A stretch of DNA of 64,000 bases from the NCBI RefSeq assembly GCF_000003605.2, contig NW_003155245.1, forward strand, positions 162,472 through 226,471. Reading direction: 5' to 3'. The notes below the pieces were generated by a model. It made no database searches. It had not been told where the DNA came from and worked only from the letters and a program-made list of their open reading frames with translations. Both the position numbers and the translations under genes were made by a program. Positions 52,301 to 62,963 of the stretch are shown here, piece by piece (position 1 is the first letter of the stretch; each line of letters starts with the position of its first letter). Source of the DNA: Saccoglossus kowalevskii. Taxonomy: Eukaryota > Hemichordata > Enteropneusta > Harrimaniidae.

Positions 52301-52757
52301 ACATTATTCATTACGTGCTGTTGCGCGTTTTTCTCACAAATATCTAATTGGGAATATCAAATTATGCAAGGTGAAGGTGAGTACAGGAATGTCTGCCACA
52401 CAAAAAGATAATTATACTCATCCCATCTTCATATTAGAATTTCTCTTTTCGAAGGTCTCTTACATCCAGGTTATAATATCAGTTTCTCTTCGTGTAAAGT
52501 TATTGAGAGCTGTCTCTTTCGCTCGTTTCCGACATCTAATTAAATGTATGTGATCGTTTATATAAGCTATTAAGTCAGCCGCTGGGTATGATGTCACATC
52601 ATTTCCAATGTCTTCCAATATGATCCATCCATGAAAAGTACATAGTTATTTAACTGTATAGTAAATCAAAATATCCAAAGAAAGTAGGAATATGTGCAGT
52701 GTATATATCTGTTCATACAGAAATTCCGTAACAAAAGTGCACATTAGCACGTCATAC
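49374..52757. other. Intergenic sequence between the ORF1-like gene and gene B
   Basis: No reverse transcriptase or other gene follows the ORF1-like frame. The G-rich array at 50030-50530 is the main feature. Gene B's 3' UTR runs left from 52757. Confidence 0.6.
50030..50530. repeat. G-rich/T-rich repeat array
   Basis: Alternating GGGCAGGG/GGGGAGGGG blocks and T-runs. A 92-bp unit (GTGTTTTTTTTTAATGAGGG ... TTTGGTCAGCAGGAGG) starts at 50355 and again at 50447; more diverged units lie at 50040-50180 (TGAGGGCAGGGTATTTTTT, GTGGGCAGGGCAG). Purine bias is strong on the + strand. No coding sense was found. Confidence 0.75.
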
Positions 52758-52897
52758 TCATAGAAGATTTAGTGTTCTGTAATTTGGAATTCCAGGTAGC
52801 TCTTTTATATTAAACGTAATTTTGCCTTCTAGATCTCTCTCCTTTGTCACAAAGTTTGACCAGTTGGAGAATCCCGCAGCTAGAAATACGCGAGAAC
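52758..52897 (-). CDS. Gene B exon 5 (C-terminus, stop TGA)
   Basis: 140 bp. Acceptor GATGTCTGTAG|GT. It encodes SRVFLAAGFSNWSNFVTKER, then ELPGIPNYRTLNLL and TGA. This segment is the strongest link to POFUT1-type enzymes. Confidence 0.88.
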
Positions 52898-55800
52898 CTA
52901 CAGACATCAAGAAAAATAAGTATATTACATTACATTACATTATGTTTTTTAAATTACTTATTCTTTTTGTATACACGTATATATTGCATAGTCATAAATG
53001 AGTATTCGAAAAAAAAAATAATTCTGGTTAATTTCACTGATTGGTGATTACCGATGCTGGAATTAATAAGTTTCGAGTTTCGAACAACTAAATATAGTCA
53101 ATAACTCGGGCTTACATAATTTTGAAACGTTGTACTATTGATTGGTAAGGACCGAGTCACTTTATCCTGAACTATTGCATTGTAAGTGTGGGTATGTGAG
53201 CTTCTGTCAGAAATGCAAGATTTGGTTTCGAATGTACAAACGGAGTAGTTATTAGAGACTGTATTACTGTATACAGTGTTGAGCTCGTAACTTACGGTAA
53301 CATATCTCCTGTTCTATCAATGACGCGGCGTAGTAGTCGTCCAACAATTTCCTATTATCAGCATTTACTGGGAGTCTTTTTAAATGGTATATTTGCTCTT
53401 TCGGTATAAATTTGGATAACTCGTCAAGAATACTCTACGAGAAAGGAAAGAGTGTAGTATTCAGCTAATGAAGTACAAATATTACATGTTTAGTGTGTAA
53501 TGTTTATGTTTCCAATTGTATATGTGAAATAGATATGGTTATTGCATAGTTAGACTCGACCATACCTTCCTTAAAATTACCTGTGTTATTTGTGTTGATA
53601 TCTGGCTTATGCATGTACTGTAAAATACTTTATGAAATTAATTGTCGCTGATATTTGATGAGTTGAATGTAATTTATAGGAAAAAAAGGTATGTTCACTG
53701 GATTATATTTTCACCGAAGAAAATTCCTTCATCGAAAATAGTGGAAATTAATTCAAAGTGAAAATAAAGTATTTTACAGTATGTGTGTGCAAGATTCTAC
53801 GAATAACGCGATATCCCGTCATGACGTCGTCCATGCAAGAATGAATGTATATAAAGTGAGCAATTGTTTCCTGCTGCTTACCGTAGACCACTCAGGACAA
53901 GCCACGTACAAACAGGATAGATTGTTCTTCTTCTGAAGATCAGCAACGGCTTTGGTGATGTTTCCAATCATTCTGGAAAGCTCGAATTTTGCCATTGTAC
54001 ACTGAAGACGATTGTAGTCGAATATACAACTTTACGAAAAACATTTAAATTGTTAGTTTTTTTAAAAATATTTTTCACTATAAATTTAATTTTTTTCTGC
54101 TTATAAAATTAAAGGCGATATTCAGCTTTCCAATAAACAGTGCCCTCTGGCGAGATATCATCACTATAACATAGAAAGCGACAATTTGTTTCCACAAATA
54201 TATTTGTTCGGGCGACTGTGAATGTCATAATTACATCTCTTCCTTTTTTATGCGCAAATTTAAAGTACAAGTAACGGGGTTAATGACAATTTAACAAAAG
54301 ACATTATTATATACCCTTTACTTCAAAAGGAAAGTCACAAGAGGGCGCATTTCATGAGAAAGGTGTGTTAAAAAACAAAGAATAGCAATTGACAAGGAAA
54401 ATACAGACACAGACACGATGCAATGACTAAATCAAATCAAATCAAATCAAATCGCTAGCATATGAGTAAATCAGGTTACAAAGAATTCAACGCAATACGT
54501 CGGATGATGCTCGATTGTATCCATGAGTAATGCAATACGTCTATTTACATACTTACGGATCTTCAGTAGATTTGTTCCTCCAGTGAACTGCAAGGTACGG
54601 CTTCCCGTCACAAAAGTTTGCTAACAACTGATCAGTAACGTCTCGCACAACTTTATTCCTCTTCAGGTACGACCGAACTTTATTGAGTATAAGATGTCTA
54701 TTGTTTATTTGGAGCTTCGATTTGCGTGGTTCGTACATAGCAAGACAAGGCGCATGGTTGACCAGTTCCTCCACTTGGCTCGTCGTATTTGCTTGCGATA
54801 GCAGCTTTACATTCTCATGATGGGGCAAGTCCACTCCTAACAAAGATTTAAAAGTCCGTTCATTGGTTTTATCGTAATCGGTTAGATCCCAAGTCACCAC
54901 TTTAATTGATTCTTTCTTGCAATTTCTCTTGAACTCATCAACGGTTCCCAATGGCAACAGCTCTCGAAGAATATCCACATCGAATGTGTTGTTGAAGTTA
55001 CGCATGTGTTCCTTGGTGTATCCGCGCACGTGGCCTCCGTGGAGAAAAAACGGTGTCATCACCAATGTCCGATTGGACAGTAACGCCAAGTTGATTACCT
55101 CCACAAAGTTATTGAATTGGCTGTTCTGACCTCCAAATCCATGCCTTTGAATTGACATGACGAATCTTGTGGCGTTGCGCGAGGAATGCGCCAAGTTACT
55201 ATTGGGCGTTCCCTTGGCAGTCGATGATACTTGTATCGAGGTTTGCTGATCCATATTCGACTTGACACTTGTTATCAAAGGTGAGTTGGTAATGTTTAAT
55301 TGTGTTTTGAATGGCCGCTTTACTGTTGAAACGTGTGTTGAGTTCTTTGACAGTATAATGTAGGGCACAGCTATCTGTAAGATACAAGAGGTTCATGCAT
55401 TTGTGAATAATCGTGATAACAGTATATTCTACTGGTTATGCGCGTACGTGCTTTAAAAGGCGGTAGTCGTCGTACCACGCATGCGCGAGATATATGGGTC
55501 TCATACAAACAATAAAGATGGCGACTTTGACTGTTGCGCAGATCAACAAGTACAAACTGAGACGTTTCCAAGCTTTAATTAGGTACTTTTAGGTGATTGG
55601 AAGGTATCGAAGGAGTCACCGGCTGTAATCAGTGCAAGTCGCGCCCATGTCAAACATTATACTTGTGATTTCCATTTGACGAGCGCATTGGATTGTGGGA
55701 AAATCAATGTTTATCAGCACAAATGTCGCACATGCGCAGCGCGACGACCACCTGGAGCGCCGGTTTCTTCTCTTAATCGGAAAACAAAATTGTGTATCCG

Positions 55801-56938
55801 ACAGGTGGATTTTACTAGTCAATACTGTCAAATATTAAAATAATCTTACACTAAATAGTAAGGTCATCTTCGGTTATACTACGTCAAGTGTTACGTCAGA
55901 CGGAGATCATTTAAATATATTTACAAATTTTTTCATTGCTTATGTATATTATTGGGATTTCTTCTAAGCAGGCTCAATTTGAACTATTCATTTGATTTTT
56001 ATCAGTTTCAAAGAAAATTAATTGCACAAATCAGAAACTACGCAAAGAGGTTGTTTATGTTTCTTAGTACAACAGCAATATAGTATCATGTATTGTAACC
56101 ATGGATACCGCATCACACAACAACATTAGATAATTTAATACGGTAGATAAGTATGCGGAGAATACATCATTGGTCAACAATTCTATTGAATGTGAATAAT
56201 ACCGTGACTGCTGTTTGTCTTGTTTAGCTATCTCACTTACGATACAATGACTTACGAATCAGGGAAAGACATTTAAATTTATATTTTCTTATGGATTTTA
56301 AATTTAACCTCTATGCAGTAAGTACATCTTAACTGATATCGTAATTTACCATGAATATTCAAATTACTTTAATTTCTGAGACTACTTCAGTCAATATTTT
56401 GAGATTGTCAACCAGGGCGTCAAGAAATCGGATTATTGGGATTGTTATTAGATAATATTGATATGTCGCGAATCGTATGAAACTGCAAATATACAAGAAC
56501 TTATACACCACGAGTTGCTGTTACACATGCGAATCAGTATTTACAAAATTAAATGGCAATTGGTCGAGTTTTTTTTCCGTATGGGTCATTTCACGTTTAC
56601 CTAGAGTCATTACAATATTTCTCAGGAGATTTTTGATGCCCCGTAACCTGGTACAAAATCGGAACACGTGCACAAGACATTCCAGTCATTACATCCCCGA
56701 CTGTACGATAGGTTAATGACCTTGCTGTGTTACGCAAAATCTGTGAAAGGTGAACACTTACCGTGGTTGACATTCGACTCAACGTTGCTGCAGTTGTTTT
56801 GCCTGATTCACCATTGTCAGTGTCGTTGTCGCGGGACCATACCGCTGCTACTTTGTTCTCGTGTACCACATAGAGAATACACACTGTCAATATCGACAAG
56901 AAACAAAGCGCAGAGAAATAGAACCGCATCTGTTTCAT
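52758..56938 (-). CDS. Gene B: POFUT1-like O-fucosyltransferase family protein, type II membrane form (5 exons)
   Basis: The spliced product is 473 aa. Exons are 56762-56938, 54557-55374, 53882-54029, 53296-53434 and 52758-52897, with the same phases as gene A (0, 2, 0, 1). Residues 1-5 are MKQMR, and about 6-25 form a clear transmembrane anchor. A Ser/Thr/Asn-rich stem of roughly 100 residues, longer than in A, leads to GGQNSQF (140-146), NRTLVMTPFFLHGG and HWRN (323-326). The C-terminus has AAGFSNWSNFVTKERDLEG, very like the end of POFUT1 (SSFTAFVKRERDLQG). The expected role is fucose transfer from GDP-fucose to secretory-pathway proteins, in Golgi or ER. This is the best-preserved member, with all splice sites canonical and no frame damage. 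It has no KDEL-type tail. Substrate is unknown; a non-enzymatic fucose-binding role is possible. Confidence 0.86.
53296..53434 (-). CDS. Gene B exon 4
   Basis: 139 bp. Acceptor TTTCTCGTAG|AGT, donor TACC|GTAAGT (phase 1). It encodes SILDELSKFIPKEQIYHLKR to DDYYAASLIEQEICY, aligning residue for residue with gene C exon 4. Confidence 0.86.
53616..53781. mobile_element. MITE with perfect 18-bp terminal inverted repeats, in gene B intron 3
   Basis: TACTGTAAAATACTTTAT at 53616-53633 is the exact reverse complement of 53764-53781. The 166-bp element ends in TA and lies within the 447-bp intron between exons 3 and 4 of gene B, so it makes up over a third of that intron. The interior (TTCACTGG, GAAAATAG) resembles family 1. 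Confidence 0.88.
53882..54029 (-). CDS. Gene B exon 3
   Basis: 148 bp. Acceptor CGTAAAG|T, donor ACG|GTAAGC (phase 0). It encodes PCIFDYNRLQC, then MIGNITKAVADLQKKNN and LSCLYVACPEWST. The three-Cys pattern matches gene A. Confidence 0.86.
54429..54453. repeat. Microsatellite (AAATC)5
   Basis: Five perfect AAATC units in intron 2 of gene B's 3' flank side, just before exon 2 on the + strand map. Confidence 0.9.
54557..55374 (-). CDS. Gene B exon 2 (stem, donor loop, HWRN)
   Basis: 818 bp. Acceptor GTATCTTACAG|ATA, donor CC|GTAAGT (phase 2). It is 114 bp longer than in A and C because of a longer Ser/Thr/Asn-rich stem. It carries RHGFGGQNSQF, NRTLVMTPFFLHGG, NNTFDVDIL, PCLAMYEPR, FCDGKPYLAVHWRNKS. 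Confidence 0.92.
55453..55776. mobile_element. MITE with TTAA ends, copy 2, in gene B intron 1
   Basis: The left end TTAAAAGGCGGTAGTCGTCG is nearly identical to the copy at 24327. The right arm GCGCGACGACCACCTGG lies at 55733-55755, and TTAATCG follows at 55773, as it does at 24445. The interior is longer. Confidence 0.62.
56762..56938 (-). CDS. Gene B exon 1 (start, transmembrane anchor)
   Basis: 59 codons beginning MKQMRFYFSALCFLSILTVC. A run of about 20 hydrophobic residues after a basic tail gives type II topology. A hydrophilic Asp/Ser/Thr-rich stem follows. Donor ACG|GTAAGT, phase 0. Confidence 0.85.
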
Positions 56939-58264
56939 CTTAAAGAATATCTATACACGTTATCTATGTTCAAACTACAGCATTTCACTACTGAAAATCC
57001 AAATGCTTAACAGCTTAATACACATGGCGAGTTGACTGGGCAGCAGCTATTGGCCACAGCAGTCGAACCTTATGATTGCGCCGTCTGTTAACAACCGATT
57101 ATTAATGGTATGACCGAATATCATATAATGATCAAGCGAAACTGATTATACATATAATACACCATAATACTTTGGCACGAACGCTCAGATTTATCTTTAA
57201 TACTTTACCCACATGCACATTTTTTTTTACTTTCTCCTAACATGCTTGAGCAATACTTATATTCTAAATGACACAGGCGAAAAAATCTAATCTAAAGTGA
57301 TCGGCTCGTCTTCGGACATACAGTGCGTTTTGCTGAGCCAATCTGTGTGAGAAAGTGTTTATTGTATTTATTGATTTTACCAGTTCTCTTAGCTCATTAC
57401 ATACATAAAATGCAGTAGGCGAAAAGATTAAGAACACATTTCAAAACAAGCTACGGTTGTTTATTTTTAATATTTCTGTAAATGAATTATGGTGTACTGT
57501 CTACAATACGTAACATAGTAAAATTTTAGCATGGCTACGCCGTGTACAATACTCAACAAGCATAATCTCCATTTTAAAGGGAATGACAGGTATAATACCG
57601 TATTATTTCAAAGTATTAAGTGTAACATATGGCGGGGTCGACATTCATTTGTTGTTTGTGAACCATGCAAACTATCCCTGTATTGAGCTTAATATAGTAT
57701 GTGTATAAATACGATAAGCGCACAGACATTCACTGAAATTAAAATTAGATGTAAATATGCACATACAATGCATATGTTGATATGCAAGGGAACATATGGC
57801 TGAACATACCATTCGCCGTCTGATCACTGCAATATTCCTCTAATTATGCATAACACGTGACACAGCTTTATCCGGAAAACATGATTAGCTATTAGTTGCA
57901 AATATAGGCATGCACTGTACGCGTCACTTGGCCAGCTTCGAACGAGGGTACTCATTGATGACGTAATCGAACAAATTATCGCGCGTCCCATCACATGTCT
58001 AAAGTTAAATGCAAATGGCCACAAAAATCTCATTGAGAGCGATAGTGCCACGAGACATTAAATGTTCCCCAACTATTGTTCTGTTTTCTCCCGTCACCAG
58101 GCTCACTGTTCTAAATAAAATGCTTGCATATAACATGGCAACACTGGATGCAAAGGTGGGACTGAATGTAACACGGTTTGAAGTATCGTGGCACGCCCAC
58201 TCTCCACAAGATCTCCACTCTTTTGCGTCTTTAGTTTAATGAAAAGCATCCTGTCGGCTGAGAT

Positions 58265-58796
58265 AGCTCCGCTGTGAGCAATGCACTTTTCAATTAAAGA
58301 ACTGAAGATATCAGTAGAAAATGAACAATATGTATAGTATCAAAGCAATCGGACTTTTTTCAATAAGAATTCAAAAATATAACCTTTCACCAAAAATGAC
58401 AAAAATATTCATCGAAATTAGATAATTAAAGATATCACCACGAAATGAACAAATCTGAGAGAGGTCCACATATAGTACCTATATGNNNNNNNNNNNNNNN
58501 NNNNNNNNNNNNNNNNNNNNNNNNNNNNNNNNNNNTTAACAAGAAGTCGAAAATATCAATTTTTACTAACAAAATATAAAAATATTCACCAAAATTAAAA
58601 AAATTAAAGATATCATCATGAAATAAACAAATCTAGGAGAGGTCTACCCAAGGTACATATACACCAAGTATCAAAGCATTCAGGCTTGTAGTTTTCAAAA
58701 AGTAGTTGAAAAAGTGAAACATTGACACGGACGACGGACGCCAACGGACAATCACTCATATGATAAGCTCCGCTCGACAAAGTCGATAGCGGAGCT
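58265..58796. mobile_element. Repeat element with AGCTCCGCT ends and an internal duplication, interrupted by the gap
   Basis: AGCTCCGCT at 58265 is inverted at 58788-58796; a strong hairpin (58766-58796, AGCTCCGCT CGAC AAA GTCG AT AGCGGAGCT) closes the right end. The interior holds a diverged tandem unit (ATTAAAGATATCA, GAACAAATCT, GAGAGGTC), seen at 58424-58465 and 58605-58645. The GGACGACGGACGCCAACGG motif before the hairpin is typical of a repeat class common in marine invertebrates. Confidence 0.65.
58486..58535. other. Assembly gap (50 N)
   Basis: Exactly 50 N, probably a placeholder. It lies within a tandemly repeated element, which explains the failed join; the true length is unknown. 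Confidence 0.98.
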
Positions 58797-59188
58797 AAAA
58801 AAGAGAGAGAAATACAGAATATATAGTCAGTTGTAATGAAAAGTGACAATAATTCTCAATTACCGATATGACACTATTTTGTAAAAAAAAAAAAAATAAG
58901 GACGCCATGTACTCAATCTGATAATGTACGACCAGGTTCACTAAAATGGGATACACAACAAACACACAGTTTCATTCATGCATTAGTCTCTACTGAATAC
59001 AATAACATCATAAGGTTGATCGATGCAATTTCAAAGGACATCATCAAACTAGTTTCGAGAAAAACACGTTTATTTTATGAGGAAAAATATCTATAATGGA
59101 ATAGGCTTAACATTAAATATACAGATGTGTCACGAACATGCATTTTCAAAATAAATAAAATGTTCAGAACTTTGTTTGCTACACGTAA

Positions 59189-59532
59189 AGAATATGAGGT
59201 TATTACGAGGATACCTTAAAGTATGCACGAGGACAGTATAGTGGGAGTATCGACCAATGCGGCGGTGCAGTGTCTGCGGGCATACTTTGAGGTATCCTCG
59301 TAATAACCTTATTATTATACATCTTTTTCAGGATACATCATGAGAATGCCGAAATCCAAAAAGTTAAAAACGGAATCAACGAACTTCTTTGTGTTTTTAT
59401 TATTAGAGGACGCTTACGCGCGTAACCATTCCATATTTAGAATTCGCATTTCCTTACATGCTAGGATGAAAATACCCCGTAAATTACCGCGAAATTACGG
59501 CACGCTGTAACTTATGGCGTTACGGTGACATA
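59189..59532 (-). mobile_element. Dispersed repeat family 2, inverted copy just 3' of gene C
   Basis: Reverse-complement relative of 36112-36470. One end folds back on itself: AGGTTATTACGAGGATACC (59197-59215) and its complement at 59291-59309, which marks an end of the element. Confidence 0.85.
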
Positions 59533-59621
59533 TATATAATTCCTATGTCAAATGATATGAAATGTACACACGAAAATGTATCGATCAACATTTAAATTAT
59601 AGAATATTTGTGTGTATGTGT

Positions 59622-59767
59622 CTACATAAGTTTTAGTACAGTTTTGTTTTGGTCCGATATGCCCATGATTTGGTGAGTATAGTATGATTCCTTGTCATTT
59701 GCCAATCTTTCTTCAGCTACAAACTGCGACCAAAGTGACAATCCGGCACCTAAAAACACTTCAGAAC
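59622..59767 (-). CDS. Gene C exon 5 (C-terminus, stop TAG)
   Basis: 146 bp. Acceptor ACATTGCAG|GT. It encodes SEVFLGAGLSLWSQFVAEER, then IMGISDQNKTVLKLM and TAG. A minus-strand AATAAA at 59396-59401, inside a repeat, is a possible polyadenylation signal. Confidence 0.86.
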
Positions 59768-62700
59768 CTGCAATGTACAATGTACCATAACAAATGTACG
59801 TGTTTCTTGATATGGAACAATTTGAAAACACAACCGTTAGTATGTATATCCTTTGATGTAACGGACATTAAAACATTTTTAATTGTTACTTTGAAAACAA
59901 TCTGTCAGAATTATTTTGTAAAATGATAGACCAACATTACTACAGACATTATTATTAAAAATACAATTCGCAAAATGTTGAAACAAAATTCACTTGACTA
60001 TTTCTCGAGACTGTTTTTTTCTGTTTTTTTTTATGAGATTAGTTTTGTTTTAGTTATTTTTTTTTTGGTTATGTTTCTTACACATCTTCAAAACTCGCAT
60101 TAAATCTATACTTTATCATATGTGAATTTTTAGAATATATAACAAAAGGAATGTCGAAATGCAGGAGTATTTATTGTAACACTGATTTGTTAGACGTAGA
60201 TTCCTAGTTCGGTTTATCCTGAAACAGGAAACAACTCGGGGCATAGTACTAGTACATGTACAGCCATCTCCACCTGAATAAGAACATTTTCGATTTGCCA
60301 AACTACTCTGTGCAGATATGGAATAATTAGATTCATTATAACTTACGTGAACATATTTCCTGCTCCAATAATGAAAACAGATAGAAATCGTCTTTGATCT
60401 GGGACGCCCTCACATTTGAAGTGATATTATCAGCAGTGTAGATTTTCTTTCGGTCAATATTTCGACCCAAATGATCTATTATTTCCTGGAAGCAAATACA
60501 ATGTCGGTAAATGATGTTTTTTGCATCAATATCAATTGATTTGGTAATACTTATTCAGTATTCATTTTAATATTTAGTAACACGATTTTACATTGCACAT
60601 TTAATTAGAGGGCGCCAGTAAAATAAACACTGTCACCTCAAGAGGGTGTCTTTCAACTAGACATACACGATACTGAAAGCCATTACACTTTATGTGAAGC
60701 ACAATGCGCAGAGGAATTAACGTAATATGAGTATGACAATCGTATAAATGTGTGGCAAGCCGTGATACACCAATTCCATTTATGATCTTTATATATTTTT
60801 TTATATTATTTGGTATCCAACTTGTCACTAGTGGAGTCATATGGTAATGTATTGTAGCTAATCGATCCAGTAGCTATGATTAGAGAATTGTATAGGTAGC
60901 ATTCGCTATTTAGTAAATAAGTTTATACACTATCGTTCATTTTATTTAGGAGCAATATAAAAACCAATAGCCACAAATGGGTGCCGAGATCTCGTTGTAA
61001 ACGAATGAAGTAGTTACTTTCTTCTCTACTGTCGATCTCGACAACTATTCAACTGATCCAACAATCGTGATATTTGGAATGTGAGAATTGAACACTTATG
61101 TCGGAGAAAAAAAGTAACGTGGCTCTCCCATTCTCGGCGAGATCTCATCGGCCATTTACGCCTAAGGCCTTTTGCTATTTCAAAAAAAAAAAATGACAAA
61201 TCATTGTTTCAACCATACACAGCCCCTCAACACCCAGTTAGGAAACGCTCTGAGTTCTATTGTCACAATGTGTGTTTCGCGTTCGTAAAATTTACCGGCC
61301 GGTAATCATGATCCCCACACTGTCAACATTAACATAAAATTACATATAGTATGACATCATTTTCACCCATAATTCCTCGCGATTTCGGCGTACACGCAGG
61401 CGTACACAACTTTAGTTTGATGTTTCACTGCTGTTAAGTTTCAACTTCTGGGTATTTTATTTTAACGAAATTCGGGGAAAACACGAATATTTCAGCGTCA
61501 GTGATATTGATTGGGATGACATAATGCAAAAAGGACCTCGGTATTTAGATGCAGGATATATGCACAAAGAGGATGTGAACAAACCACAGACTACATCGTC
61601 ACCACCACCGTCGTCGTGTATGGCTTCAAGTTGACACCTGGCCACAAACGAGACTGGATTTTGAGGGACTGTGGACCATGTTTATTTGAATTCGAGGCAA
61701 TATAAATCTACCAGGCAGTCACGGCATACACATTGCGTCATCGCTCGCATAACAAAGACTATTCTAGTCGTACTAGCGAACGATGAAAAGTATTCCCAAA
61801 AAAAAATATCACTATTATTAGTCTACTTATATGAATAGATTATTACTTAAAAGAAAACTTACCTTGGACCAAGATGGATACGCCACATACATACACTGTA
61901 TGTTTCTTTGATCCATGAAACGCCGAATTGCGACACTGGCGTCTTTTGCTAACTCTGACATCACTGCCTGTAATTGCTGACAATAACTTTCTTGTTTCGA
62001 GCCGAAGACACAGCTGTGGTAAAGCAGAATAATGACCATGCCTGTCGCGACTAATGTAAATCGGTAACCTCACAAACACTTACATGAAAATGTGTCGGGG
62101 TTGGGGTGGTCACAAACTTGAACATGTTTCACATCTGATTATTGCTTGCTGAATTAGATTTTTAAAATAAGATACCCAAACGTGACCAAATCGAAAAATT
62201 GTCTAGCGTCGAGCTCGGAAATACTCGAGTGACATGGATTATACAAACTTTAAACTTACGGTTTTTCTGCGGATCGGTTCCTCCAATGAAGTGCTAAATA
62301 CGGCTCACCGTCGCAAATGTACTCGCTCAATTCATCAGCCAAGGCTAAAACATTCGGCGTCCTCACAAGATGGAGGTCTACATCTCGCGACAACTTAGCC
62401 TCGTTTTCAAATTCTATGTTAATCACTCGAGGGTTATAAAACGCAGCACATGGTGATTGGTCGAAGACATTTACTTCCTCTGAAGTGGTGCGAGTTGGAT
62501 CCACCACTTCCGCCGCTGGTGGGAGATTTATCCCATAATATTCCCCGAATCTTGTTTTCCTTGTTTCCTCGTAATGTCCTGGCGGGCCAATATCCCAGGT
62601 CACAACTTTTGTTTCGCCATGATTGCATACTTCTTTAAACTTATCGAGCGTTGCCACGGGCAACAATTTATCCAATCGTTTTGCGTTGAATGTCTCGTTG

Positions 62701-62963
62701 AAGTCTCTCATATTGTCCAAGTTGTATTGCCCAGTAACATAGCCACCATGTAAGAAGAAAGGTGTCAAAACAACTGCCCTCTTTGTTTCATATGCTAATT
62801 TTATGGCGTTTTTGAATGCGTTGTATTGACAATTAGATCCACCCATGGATCTCTTGAATATCGGTAGCAGATAGCGAGCGGAAGATGAATCCGCTGTCGA
62901 TTTGAACTTTAGCGGTTTCAAGTCACCGTTTCCAAGTTTTCTCTGTAGTGACTGCAAGAACTC
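59622..62963 (-). CDS. Gene C: POFUT1-like O-fucosyltransferase family protein, 5' exon outside window (4 exons seen)
   Basis: Visible exons are 62260-62963, 61863-62013, 60347-60485 and 59622-59767, giving about 379 aa; acceptor phases (0, 2, 0, 1) show that one upstream coding exon is missing. In genes A and B that exon carries the anchor, and it lies 1.4-2.3 kb upstream, so here it should fall beyond position 64000. The donor loop reads MGGSNCQYN rather than GGQNSQF, and VVLTPFFLHGG and LALHWRNRS are kept. The end reads FLGAGLSLWSQFVAEER. C is the most diverged of the three paralogues, with a one-codon-longer exon 3 and a two-codon-longer exon 5. Role as for gene B by family; the altered donor loop might mean altered donor or acceptor use (inference). 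Confidence 0.82.
60347..60485 (-). CDS. Gene C exon 4
   Basis: 139 bp. Acceptor TTGCTTCCAG|GAA, donor TCAC|GTAAGT (phase 1). It encodes EIIDHLGRNIDRKKIYTADN to DDFYLFSLLEQEICS. Confidence 0.85.
61863..62013 (-). CDS. Gene C exon 3
   Basis: 151 bp. Acceptor TTTACCACAG|C, donor AAG|GTAAGT (phase 0). It encodes PCVFGSKQESYCQQLQAVM and RNIQCMYVAYPSWSK. The second Cys of ACP in A and B is Tyr here (AYP). Confidence 0.86.
62260..62963 (-). CDS. Gene C exon 2
   Basis: 704 bp, the same length as gene A exon 2. Acceptor AATACCACAG|GAG, donor CC|GTAAGT (phase 2). It carries KRSMGGSNCQYNAFKNAIKL, VVLTPFFLHGG, DFNETFNAKRL, PVATLDKFKEVC, SPCAAFYNPR and YICDGEPYLALHWRNRS. Confidence 0.9.

Larger units (their letters stand above)
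56939..59188. other. Intergenic sequence between genes C and B
   Basis: This 2.7-kb interval up to the gene C stop should hold gene B's promoter near 56940-57300. No TATA box or other convincing core element stands out. The gap-bearing repeat lies at 58265-58796. Confidence 0.55.
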
